Part shown: positions 1 to 5,260 of the stretch, piece after piece | Layout: each line of letters starts with the position of its first letter | How positions within the stretch are numbered: position 1 is the stretch's first letter | Source: Dehalococcoidia bacterium | Lineage (GTDB): Bacteria; Chloroflexota; Dehalococcoidia; E44-bin15 | DNA length: 5,396 nt | Assembly (NCBI GenBank): GCA_030619615.1 | Contig: JAUXBC010000054.1 | Coordinates: 1 to 5,396, forward strand | Direction: 5' to 3' | Notes under the pieces: model-generated | Told to the model about the DNA's origin: nothing | The model's input: only the letters and a program-made list of their open reading frames with translations | Database searches by the model: none | Position numbers and translations under genes: made by a program

Positions 1-206
1 CCGAGTCGAACACCAGATTTCTGGTAGAAGTAGCGCCAGCCAATAGCCTTGCATTCGAAAAGACAATGGAAGGGATTGATTTCGCTCTGGTTGGTGAGGT
101 CACCAATTGGGAAACCCTGGACGTGTACGGGATGGGCGGGCGCAGGGTCCTTTCGGCCTCTCTCGCTGAGCTGAAGGAAGCGTGGCAAAAACCACTTCGC
201 TGGTAG
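1..206 (+). CDS. purL: Phosphoribosylformylglycinamidine synthase subunit PurL, C-terminal fragment
   Basis: Only the last 67 residues and the stop codon are present; the first full codon is at position 3 and the gene continues off the left edge. PurL is the ATP-dependent synthetase subunit that converts FGAR to FGAM in purine synthesis, using ammonia supplied by PurQ. The visible part fits the end of the AIR-synthase-type C-terminal domain: a strand-rich stretch with VEVAPANS, then GEVTNWETL, and a closing helix LAELKEAW followed by PLRW, an ending I recall in many small-type PurL proteins. The next gene is purQ, 11 nt downstream, which makes the assignment firm even though the catalytic and nucleotide-binding parts are outside the window. 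Other AIR-synthase superfamily members (PurM, SelD, ThiL) are less likely because of the purQ neighbour. Confidence 0.88.
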   Translation, partial: ESNTRFLVEVAPANSLAFEKTMEGIDFALVGEVTNWETLDVYGMGGRRVLSASLAELKEAWQKPLRW

Positions 207-217
207 GTCATATTTAG

Positions 218-988
218 ATGGCTAAGATTAAGGTTCTAATCTTACGTAGCCCTGGAACCAACTGTGACGTTGAAACTGCCTTCGCCTTCGAACTAGTCGG
301 CGCACAGGTAGACTCAGCTCATATAAACGAAGTCGTGCGTCGGGGAAAGTTCCTTTCTGGCTACCAAATACTAGCGATCCCTGGCGGGTTCACCTACGGG
401 GACGACATCTCGGCGGGAAAAATTCTTGCCAATGAAGTAAGGCTAAAACTTGCTGACGAGGTTGGGAAGTTCATTGCAGAAGGTAAGCTCGTCCTCGGCA
501 TTTGCAATGGTTTTCAGGTCATGGTCAAAGCGGGTATTTTGCCTCATCTGCATGATAGTAGCCGTCACTGTCTAACGTTAGCGCCAAACGATTCGGGCAA
601 GTTCGAGTGTCGCTGGGTATATCTGCGGGTGAACGAGGAAAGCCCCTGCATATTTACCAAAGGCATCAGGTCAATGTATCTTCCCGTGGCTCACGCAGAA
701 GGGAAGGTGGTGATAGAGCCTGAAATGCGGGAGAACCTGAACGTGGTTCTGTGGTACGCCGATGAAAGAGGAAACATTGAAGCAGGCTATCCACATAACC
801 CCAACGGTTCTTTTGGCAATATTGCTGGCATCTGCGACGAATCGGGTCGTCTGTTTGCGCTGCTGCCACACCCGGAGCGGCACATTCAAGGGATTCACCA
901 CCCCAGATGGACTAGGGACAAACTAAAAGGCTATGGTGACGGGTTTCAAATATTCCTTAACGCGGTGAAATGGGTAGAGGGTATCTAG
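218..988 (+). CDS. purQ: Phosphoribosylformylglycinamidine synthase subunit PurQ (glutamine amidotransferase)
   Basis: This is the glutaminase subunit of FGAM synthase: it hydrolyses glutamine and passes ammonia to PurL (with PurS where present) in the cytosol. The 256-residue protein is a complete class I amidotransferase. The N-terminus carries RSPGTNCD (10-17), the PGGFTYGDD motif lies at 55-63, the nucleophile is Cys96 in GICNGFQ, and the His218/Glu220 pair sits in LLPHPER. The segment TLAPNDSGKFECRW (120-133) is also typical of PurQ. It is somewhat longer than the roughly 227-residue Bacillus type. The ATG at 218 has only a weak AGGT ribosome-binding match at 205-208, but translation may be coupled to purL, which ends 11 nt upstream. 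All catalytic residues are intact, so it should be functional. The order purL-purQ is the reverse of the common purQ-purL. Confidence 0.96.
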   Translation: MAKIKVLILRSPGTNCDVETAFAFELVGAQVDSAHINEVVRRGKFLSGYQILAIPGGFTYGDDISAGKILANEVRLKLADEVGKFIAEGKLVLGICNGFQVMVKAGILPHLHDSSRHCLTLAPNDSGKFECRWVYLRVNEESPCIFTKGIRSMYLPVAHAEGKVVIEPEMRENLNVVLWYADERGNIEAGYPHNPNGSFGNIAGICDESGRLFALLPHPERHIQGIHHPRWTRDKLKGYGDGFQIFLNAVKWVEGI

Positions 989-1001
989 AAACGAGGGTAA
1001 A

Positions 1002-1817
1002 ATGCCCACAGTGAAGGTTAGCGACATCAATATCTATTATGAGATCCATGGGGAGGGGGAGGCGCTGGTTTTGATCCAAGGCTTTGGAGGCAGCTCCGGG
1101 CAGTGGTACCGCGAGATTCCTGGCCTCTCCCGGGAGTACCGCGTGGTCGCCTTCGACAACAGAGGCACCGGGCGCAGCGACAAGCCCGATATCCCCTACA
1201 CCATGGAGATGATGGCTCAGGATATCGCCGGACTGCTTGAGGCCATCGGCATCGATGCCGCCCATATCTATGGCGTCTCCATGGGGGGCATGATCGCCCA
1301 GGAGTTTGCCCTTCGCTACCCGGAGAGGGTGCTCAGCCTCGTCCTGGGGTGTACCCTCTGCGGAGGTACCCACGCGATCATGCCCGATGGGGAGGTGATG
1401 ACGGTCCTCTTCGACATGGAGCGTATGAAGCGGCTGACGCCGGAAGAGGGAGCCAGGGAATTGCTTCCCTTCCTCTGCAGCCAGGAGTTCATCGATAACA
1501 ATCCAGATATCGTTGAACAGTGGATAGCAAAGGCAGTGGAGTATGTCACCCCCCTTCACGGCTATCAGAGGCAGGCGGAGGCGATGATGTTCCATGATAC
1601 CTATGACCGGCTACCCCAGATTAAGGCCCCCACCCTTGTCATCTCCGGGACTGCCGATAGGCTCGTTCCCTTCGAAAACTCGAGGGTTCTTACCTCCAGG
1701 ATACCCAATGCCGAGCTCGTCTCCCTCGAAAACGCGGGGCATGGCTTCTTCGGGGCGGAGGAGGAGCTCAACAAAGCCGTCCTCGATTTCCTGAGACGGC
1801 ATCCCAGACCATCCTGA
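1002..1817 (+). CDS. Alpha/beta-fold hydrolase, substrate unknown
   Basis: A 271-residue single-domain alpha/beta hydrolase, about the usual length. The catalytic triad is readable: nucleophile Ser93 in the elbow GVSMGG (91-96), acid Asp219 in SGTADRLVP, and base His247 in NAGHGF. The DNRGTGRSDKP segment (52-62) is typical of the group that includes 3-oxoadipate enol-lactonase (PcaD) and related esterases, but nothing here fixes the substrate. The oxyanion-side motif usually written HG reads QGFGG (26-30). No signal peptide or membrane segment is visible, so it is probably cytosolic. The ATG at 1002 lies 13 nt after purQ with GAGGG at 993-997, so it is probably co-transcribed with the purine genes. 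Its GC content (about 60% in 1201-1260) is higher than that of parts of purQ, hinting that it joined the operon separately. A role in purine synthesis is not implied. Confidence 0.9.
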   Translation: MPTVKVSDINIYYEIHGEGEALVLIQGFGGSSGQWYREIPGLSREYRVVAFDNRGTGRSDKPDIPYTMEMMAQDIAGLLEAIGIDAAHIYGVSMGGMIAQEFALRYPERVLSLVLGCTLCGGTHAIMPDGEVMTVLFDMERMKRLTPEEGARELLPFLCSQEFIDNNPDIVEQWIAKAVEYVTPLHGYQRQAEAMMFHDTYDRLPQIKAPTLVISGTADRLVPFENSRVLTSRIPNAELVSLENAGHGFFGAEEELNKAVLDFLRRHPRPS

Positions 1818-1827
1818 TGGGTGCCGT
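1796..1827 (+). terminator. Hairpin across the hydrolase stop codon, possible terminator
   Basis: ACGGCA (1796-1801) and CCCA (1803-1806) pair with TGGG (1818-1821) and TGCCGT (1822-1827). This gives a 10-bp stem with one bulged T and an 11-nt loop that contains the TGA stop. There is no T-tract after it, so it is not a classical intrinsic terminator. It may be an atypical terminator or an RNA-stabilising end for the purine/hydrolase transcript. The position between two unrelated blocks supports an end-of-operon role, but chance is possible. Confidence 0.35.
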
Positions 1828-2018
1828 GGACCTATTGGCCAGGATTTGACTCGTTCCTGCCCCTATAGCAAACCTGTAGTCGGGACAACTAGACCGGGTG
1901 CCCAGGTCAGCATACATGGCCAAAAGTTATCTCCTAGGGACAGGTCGAAAAGGGTTGGAGTTCGAAAGGAGTCGAATTCTGCCCGACAATCTTTCTGCTC
2001 AAAAGCAATAGAAATGGG
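1818..2018. other. Non-coding spacer between the purine/hydrolase block and the cysteine operon
   Basis: About 200 nt without a believable gene on either strand. It holds a small imperfect hairpin (GACCGGG at 1892-1898 pairing with CCAGGTC at 1902-1908, one mismatch, three-base loop). It also holds a cluster of TCGAA-type repeats around 1944-1978 (GGTCGAAAAGG, GTTCGAAAGG, GTCGAATTC). I see no tRNA, riboswitch or T-box: no TGGN anti-terminator context and no long structured leader next to the downstream promoter. Its function beyond spacing is unknown. Confidence 0.5.
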
Positions 2019-2047
2019 TTGACAAGTTTCTTCTTTTGTGGTATTAT
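2019..2047 (+). promoter_or_regulatory. Sigma-70-type promoter for the cysteine operon
   Basis: A perfect -35 box TTGACA (2019-2024), a 17-nt spacer and a -10 box TATTAT (2042-2047, one mismatch to TATAAT) form a near-consensus housekeeping promoter. Transcription should start at about 2054, giving a leader of about 34 nt before the ATG at 2088. The following gaps (42, 42 and 15 nt, then an overlap) are short, so this probably drives the whole set from the Rrf2 gene through cysE and beyond. The same bases can be read as an upstream in-frame TTG start of the Rrf2 gene. The promoter makes that start very unlikely. Confidence 0.8.
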
Positions 2048-2048
2048 C

Positions 2049-2068
2049 ACCAATCCGATAGGAATAGT
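2049..2068 (+). promoter_or_regulatory. Imperfect dyad just after the -10 box, candidate Rrf2 operator
   Basis: ACCAATCC (2049-2056) and GGAATAGT (2061-2068) are inverted repeats with 6 of 8 positions pairing around a GATA centre. The site covers the expected transcription start, where a bound repressor would block initiation. Rrf2 proteins are dimers that usually bind short AT-rich dyads at their own promoters, so autoregulation is plausible. The assignment is inferred from position and symmetry only; I do not recognise an exact CymR or IscR consensus. Confidence 0.35.
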
Positions 2069-2087
2069 TGCATCACGCGGTGTTATC

Positions 2088-2531
2088 ATGAAGCTTTCCA
2101 CTAAAGGACAATATGGGGCGAGGGCGATGGTGGATTTAGCTCTCCATTACGGCGAAGGCCCTATCCTACTAAAAGACATCGCTAAAAGGCAACAGATTTC
2201 TGGGCGATACTTGGAGCACGTGATCGTTTCTCTTAAAGTTGCCGGGCTGGTAAAGAGTATGCGTGGAGCCCACGGAGGGTTCTCCCTGGCTAAGCCGCCT
2301 TTCCAGATAAGACTCAGCGAAATCATCCAGATCGTGGAAGGATCGATTGCCATGGTGGAATGTGTCGATGATCCTAAGGTATGTTCACGCGCCGATCTCT
2401 GTGTAACTCGCGATATCTGGACAGAGATGAAAAAAGCAATGAATGGGGTATTAGAATCTACAACCCTGCAAGATTTGATCGAGCGGCAAAGAGAAAAACG
2501 GAAACCCGAAGCTGTAATGTACTACATTTAA
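2088..2531 (+). CDS. Rrf2-family transcriptional regulator with IscR-like cysteine triad
   Basis: A 147-residue cytosolic DNA-binding protein of usual Rrf2 length. It begins with the family signature KLSTKGQYGARAM (2-14). The winged helix follows, with a recognition helix around ISGRYLEHVIVSLK (37-50) and the wing at RGAHGGFSL (59-67). The dimerisation helix follows, and the C-terminus ends in MYYI. Cys92, Cys99 and Cys105 match the place of the three [2Fe-2S] ligands of E. coli IscR (92, 98, 104), with one extra residue in the first gap. IscR's fourth ligand His107 is replaced by Arg108 (CVTRDIW against CLTHxLW). It leads an operon with cysK and cysE, a position reminiscent of CymR, the Rrf2 cysteine-metabolism repressor of Bacillus, which lacks this triad. 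I chose ATG 2088 because the longer TTG start at 2019 lies in the -35 box and the family motif begins here. The ribosome-binding site is weak (GGTG at 2079-2082). Likely role: redox, iron-sulfur or cysteine-responsive repressor of this operon. Confidence 0.9.
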   Translation: MKLSTKGQYGARAMVDLALHYGEGPILLKDIAKRQQISGRYLEHVIVSLKVAGLVKSMRGAHGGFSLAKPPFQIRLSEIIQIVEGSIAMVECVDDPKVCSRADLCVTRDIWTEMKKAMNGVLESTTLQDLIERQREKRKPEAVMYYI

Positions 2532-2573
2532 GCGAGACCAAGCTATTCGGCTTGTGTCAGGAGGCGGCGGAAT

Positions 2574-2960
2574 ATGCTTCGCAACATAAGTATCGCAAAA
2601 GCGGTGATCCACCCTTTGATCAAGGCTTGGCCTGATGACACTCTGGGTGATATCCACAAGAAACTGTGTGAACACAATTCAGTGGTAGTAGTAGATACCG
2701 TGGGCCACTTCAAGGGCATCATCTGCCGCAAGGACGTGGTAAGGGAAATGCTTGCCCGCCCCGATTGGAAAGAGATTCCGGTGGCTGAGGTCATGACCAC
2801 AGAGGTCCTTTACGTCCCCAACCATGTCTCCCTGGCCGAGGCGGCAAAAATCATGCTGGGGGCTGACATTCACCAGCTGGTGGTCACCGGCCCGCCAGAA
2901 GGGGGCTCTGTTGCCATTGGCATCCTTACCCTGGCAGATGTGGTTAAGAATGCCGTATAA
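2574..2960 (+). CDS. Stand-alone CBS-domain pair protein
   Basis: A 128-residue protein that is little more than a Bateman module. CBS1 spans roughly residues 8-60 (HPLIKAWPDDTLGDIHKKL, then VVVVDTVGHFKGIICRKDVV) and CBS2 roughly 70-126 (VAEVMTTEVLYVPNHVSLAEAA, then GILTLADVV). CBS pairs commonly bind adenosyl ligands (AMP, ATP or S-adenosylmethionine) and regulate partner proteins. No catalytic domain or membrane segment is attached. The ATG is well supported by AGGAGG at 2559-2564, 9 nt upstream, and lies 42 nt after the Rrf2 stop. Its position between a regulator and cysK suggests it could sense SAM or energy state and act on CysK, the regulator or another partner. That is inference from context; the ligand is not readable from sequence. 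Confidence 0.88.
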   Translation: MLRNISIAKAVIHPLIKAWPDDTLGDIHKKLCEHNSVVVVDTVGHFKGIICRKDVVREMLARPDWKEIPVAEVMTTEVLYVPNHVSLAEAAKIMLGADIHQLVVTGPPEGGSVAIGILTLADVVKNAV

Positions 2961-2990
2961 ACTGGCAGCCAACGCGAAGGCACGACCATA

Positions 2991-2997
2991 GAGGTGA
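2991..2997 (+). promoter_or_regulatory. Ribosome binding site that fixes the cysK start
   Basis: GAGGTGA lies 5 nt before ATG 3003 and closely matches the complement of the 16S rRNA tail. Because CysK here has extra N-terminal residues, this site is the main reason to keep the long start. There is no ATG, GTG or TTG codon in frame between 3003 and the conserved VTELIGNTP segment. Confidence 0.7.
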
Positions 2998-3002
2998 AGT
3001 AA

Positions 3003-4007
3003 ATGTTAAAGGTTTCCTACGAGGTTAGGAGGAGACGGCAAAAGCCAGCGATAGCCAATGATGTCACCGAGTTAATCGGAAATACGCCCCTGGTTAGACT
3101 GAACCGAATACCCAAGGGGCTAGGCGCTGAGGTCGTGGCCAAGCTCGAATCCTGCAATCCATTGTTTAATGTAAAGGATAGGATTGGGGTCAGTATGATC
3201 GAGGTTGCCGAAGAGGCAGGATTGATCAAAGAAGACACGGTGATCATCGAGCCTACCAGTGGAAACACGGGCATCGCCCTGGCTTTTGTCTGCGCCGCCA
3301 AGGGCTACCGATTGCTTCTCACCATGCCCGATACCATGTCCCTGGAGCGGAGGCAGCTCCTGGCCGTTTTTGGGGCCGAGTTGGTATTAACCCCCGGAGC
3401 AGAAGGAATGTCCGGGGCGGTGAGAAAAGCTGAGGAACTGGCGGCTAATAATCCTAATTATTTTATGCCCCAGCAGTTCAAAAACCCGGCCAATCCCCAG
3501 ATTCACCGTGAAACCACTGCCGAAGAGATCTGGGAGGATACCGAGGGCAGGGTGGATATCCTGGTTTCTGGTGTCGGAACGGGGGGGACCATTACCGGGG
3601 TTTCAGAGGTGATCAAGCCGCGAAAGCCTGAGTTTCAAGCTATTGCCGTGGAACCGAAAGACTCCCCTGTCCTTTCCGGTGGCAAACCAGGCTCCCACAA
3701 AATTCAGGGCATCGGACCCGGATTTGTACCTGAAGTGCTGAGAACGGACCTGGTCGATGAGCTCATCCAGGTCACTAATGAAGATGCCGGGATAATGGCC
3801 CGAAGACTGGCCAGGGAAGAGGGGATCTTAGCCGGCATATCCTCCGGGGCGGCAACTTGGGCCGCTATAGAGGTGGCTAGAAGGCCGGAAAACGAGGGCA
3901 AGCTCATCGTGGTCATTCTGCCCGATAGCGGAGAGCGCTATTTGAGCACTTGGCTGTTCCAAGAGTATTACCCGGCGGCGCCGACTATAGAGAGCATGGT
4001 CAAATAG
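3003..4007 (+). CDS. cysK: Cysteine synthase (O-acetylserine sulfhydrylase)
   Basis: A PLP enzyme that makes cysteine from O-acetylserine and sulfide, the last step of cysteine synthesis. The 334-residue protein shows the N-terminal ELIGNTPLVRLN (23-34), the PLP lysine Lys58 in NVKDRIG, the substrate loop TSGNTG (85-90), the phosphate-binding glycine loop GVGTGGT (190-196), SGG-PG-HKIQGIGPGF (225-241), the SSGAA segment (280-284) and PDSGERYLST (308-317). All key residues are present. Two oddities are seen. About 15 basic residues (including RRRR and K) precede the usual CysK beginning. The residue before VKDR is Asn56, where Ser is usual. It lies 42 nt after the CBS gene and 15 nt before cysE. 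CysK normally binds the CysE tail to form the cysteine synthase complex. A cystathionine beta-synthase or CysM-type specificity is possible but less likely with cysE adjacent. Confidence 0.95.
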   Translation: MLKVSYEVRRRRQKPAIANDVTELIGNTPLVRLNRIPKGLGAEVVAKLESCNPLFNVKDRIGVSMIEVAEEAGLIKEDTVIIEPTSGNTGIALAFVCAAKGYRLLLTMPDTMSLERRQLLAVFGAELVLTPGAEGMSGAVRKAEELAANNPNYFMPQQFKNPANPQIHRETTAEEIWEDTEGRVDILVSGVGTGGTITGVSEVIKPRKPEFQAIAVEPKDSPVLSGGKPGSHKIQGIGPGFVPEVLRTDLVDELIQVTNEDAGIMARRLAREEGILAGISSGAATWAAIEVARRPENEGKLIVVILPDSGERYLSTWLFQEYYPAAPTIESMVK

Positions 4008-4022
4008 AGGGGGGAGACTAGC

Positions 4023-4670
4023 TTGCTTAGAACCATAAGAGAAGATATACAGACGGTTTCGGCCAAGGATCCGGCAGCCAGAAACTGGGCGGAAATTGCC
4101 CTCTGCTATCCTGGATTGCATGCCCTGTGGCTTCATCGCCTGGCCCACTTTCTATGGAGGCATAAGCTCGGACTGTTTGGTCGTTTGCTTTCCCAGCTTA
4201 ATCGCTTTCTTACCGGAATCGAGATTCATCCCGGGGCAAGGATTGGCAGGCGCTTTTTCATCGACCATGGATCAGGCGTGGTTATCGGCGAGACGGCGGA
4301 GATCGGGGATGATGTTCTGTTATATCAGGGGGTTGTCTTGGGTGGAACCACACTGGAGAGGAAGAAGCGCCATCCCACCATCGGGAATAACGTAGTTATC
4401 GGGGCGGCAGCCATATTGCTTGGTTCGATCACGGTGGGAGACGGGGCCCAGATTGGCGCCAATTCTGTGGTGGTGAATTCCGTGCCCCCAGGGGCTACTG
4501 TGGTCGGCGTTCCGGGGCGAGTAGTGGAGGATCGTCGAAAGCCGGTGCTGGATTTGGAACATGGCAGATTGCCCGATCCCATTAGCGAGGCAATTAAGCT
4601 TGTCTTGGAGGAACAAGGAAAGTTAGCGGAGCGCATAAAAAGGATAGAGGAGCATCATCATGAGATTTGA
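4023..4670 (+). CDS. cysE: Serine O-acetyltransferase
   Basis: Transfers acetyl from acetyl-CoA to serine, giving O-acetylserine for CysK. The protein is 215 residues, the short bacterial form. The N-terminal helices include ALWLHRLAHFLW (34-45). The left-handed beta-helix begins at GIEIHPGARIG (65-75). Catalytic Asp81-His82 are in DHGSGVVIGET, the second conserved histidine His117 is in RHPTIG, and further hexapeptide repeats continue to VVGVPGRVV (160-168). A charged helical tail (about 185-212) ends in HHHEI. The final Ile matters: in known cysteine synthase complexes the C-terminal Ile of CysE enters the CysK active site. The start is a TTG at 4023, supported by a purine run, GAGGGGGGAGA at 4007-4017, which begins in the cysK stop codon. 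The last 11 nt overlap the next reading frame, which begins at ATG 4660, showing tight translational coupling. Confidence 0.95.
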   Translation: MLRTIREDIQTVSAKDPAARNWAEIALCYPGLHALWLHRLAHFLWRHKLGLFGRLLSQLNRFLTGIEIHPGARIGRRFFIDHGSGVVIGETAEIGDDVLLYQGVVLGGTTLERKKRHPTIGNNVVIGAAAILLGSITVGDGAQIGANSVVVNSVPPGATVVGVPGRVVEDRRKPVLDLEHGRLPDPISEAIKLVLEEQGKLAERIKRIEEHHHEI

Positions 4671-4761
4671 AACATTGGCTATCCATTCCGGGAGGGAACC
4701 GGATCCCGCCACTGGCGCTCTGGCCACACGCATCTACCAGACATCAACCTTTGTGTTTGAG
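4660..4761 (+). repeat. Direct repeat, unit 1: start of the trans-sulfuration gene
   Basis: These 102 nt align without gaps to 5276-5377. By hand I count 17 mismatches (about 83% identity), changing only five of 34 residues (6, 17, 24, 27, 34), with nine further codons differing silently. Similarity ends abruptly after 4761. The repeat starts are 616 nt apart and the interval holds two AT-rich small genes. Confidence 0.85.
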
Positions 4762-4791
4762 AAAGACCAAAACCCAGAAATAAGAATATGA
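4660..4791 (+). pseudogene. Truncated 5' end of a trans-sulfuration PLP enzyme gene (copy 1)
   Basis: The frame opens with ATG 4660, inside the last codons of cysE, behind a good ribosome site (GGATAGAGGAG, 4642-4652). It reads MRFETLAIHSGREPDP and then IYQTSTFVFE, the characteristic start of the cystathionine gamma-synthase/gamma-lyase/O-acetylhomoserine sulfhydrylase family, whose members are normally about 380-430 residues. After residue 34 the family match ends. Nine unrelated codons follow and a TGA closes the frame at 4789-4791, for 43 residues in all. No PLP site or catalytic domain remains, so it cannot be an enzyme. Arg24 stands where Pro is usual (PIY), possibly drift after inactivation. 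A second copy of the same beginning lies at 5276. The overlap with cysE suggests this was the original operon position of the gene. It may still be translated as a short leader peptide. Confidence 0.85.
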
Positions 4792-4792
4792 T

Positions 4793-4993
4793 TTGTGCGA
4801 TTTTGTTTGCCCTTTATCAAAGGTGAAAGCAACAGGATTGATAGATAATTTAGATGAGGGAGAAACTATAAAAATAATACTGGGCGATACGGACTCTCTT
4901 AAAAGTGTGGCGCAGGAGTTGAAAACCAGAGGTATAAAGCTGGGTTTTGAACAAGAGAATGAAAACAGATTCATATTGACCATTACGAAATAA
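4793..4993 (+). CDS. TusA/SirA-like sulfur carrier protein, N-terminus uncertain
   Basis: The 66-residue frame fits the TusA fold: the sulfur-accepting cysteine in CPLSK (Cys6-Lys10 from the TTG), then NLDEGETIKIILGD (19-32), a helix SLKSVAQELKTRG (35-47), and a final strand RFILTITK. TusA-family proteins carry persulfide sulfur between sulfurtransferases. Most members have about ten more residues before the CP motif. Here the codons before the TTG (4784-4792, encoding EYD) continue to look like the family's LDLRG stretch, but a TAA at 4781-4783 closes that frame. Skipping one A would join them to the end of the truncated upstream gene. The native start was therefore probably lost or a frameshift occurred. 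The annotated TTG start has no clear ribosome site and would depend on re-initiation after the TGA at 4789-4791. GC is about 37% (4801-4980), against about 58% for a 60-nt sample of cysE. Likely acquired separately. Confidence 0.75.
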   Translation: MCDFVCPLSKVKATGLIDNLDEGETIKIILGDTDSLKSVAQELKTRGIKLGFEQENENRFILTITK

Positions 4994-5008
4994 GGAAAGT
5001 GGGCTGGG

Positions 5009-5260
5009 ATGGAAAGTCATAAGAGAAGCATCACAAAGGCTATAACATGGCGGATTTTTGGTATCTTAGTTACTGTCTTAGTTGTTTACTTATTTACCGA
5101 AGAAGTGGTATTATCGATAAGTATAGGCTTTGTAGATACAACAATAAAAATATTCACTTACTACTCACATGAAAGACTATGGAATAGAATAGATTTTGGA
5201 AGGAGGACAACAGAGATAGAAAAGGTGTCTAAGCATGGAGGAGGGATAGAGGAGAGATAG
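5009..5260 (+). CDS. DUF2061 family small membrane protein
   Basis: The 83-residue protein has the hallmarks of DUF2061 as I recall them: SHKRSITKAITWRI at the start (3-16), two hydrophobic segments (about 16-29 and 33-50), and HERLWNRIDFGR (54-65) after the second. It should be an inner-membrane protein with two passes. The biochemical function is unknown to me. The family is often found near sulfate-assimilation genes, which fits this setting, but that is recollection. The ATG at 5009 is 15 nt after the TusA-like stop, with AAGGA at 4992-4996. GC is about 32% (5041-5220), the lowest in the window. The last residues, GGGIEER, are encoded by a purine tandem repeat and are probably not conserved. 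Confidence 0.8.
   Translation: MESHKRSITKAITWRIFGILVTVLVVYLFTEEVVLSISIGFVDTTIKIFTYYSHERLWNRIDFGRRTTEIEKVSKHGGGIEER

Noticed and set aside
957..1595. Long open frame (212 codons) on the minus strand
   Set aside because: It lies antisense to the hydrolase, whose triad and motifs are intact. The translation is rich in His, Leu and Gly without a recognisable domain, as expected for a shadow in GC-rich coding DNA.
1662..1752. Imperfect repeat of a CTCGT...CGAAAAC segment within the hydrolase gene
   Set aside because: Only short matches. It encodes two different conserved parts of the hydrolase (the catalytic Asp region and the His region), so it is likely coincidence of codon use.
1846..1869. 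Second possible promoter, TTGACT with a TATAGC downstream
   Set aside because: The spacer is only 12 nt, too short for a sigma-70 promoter.
1930..1990. tRNA-like GTTCGAA segment and possible riboswitch/T-box leader
   Set aside because: No acceptor or anticodon stems can be built around it, and the promoter at 2019-2047 leaves only about 34 nt of leader, too short for a riboswitch.
2019..2087. 23-residue N-terminal extension of the Rrf2 protein from a TTG
   Set aside because: The TTG is part of the -35 box, and the family's conserved start begins exactly at ATG 2088.
2381..2635. 84-codon plus-strand frame bridging the Rrf2 end and the CBS start
   Set aside because: It overlaps two well-supported genes in another frame and shows no domain or ribosome site of its own.
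4653..4661. Three CAT codons near the end of cysE, resembling an engineered His tag
   Set aside because: Only three histidines, followed by Glu-Ile and embedded in the overlap with the next gene. No vector sequence is nearby.
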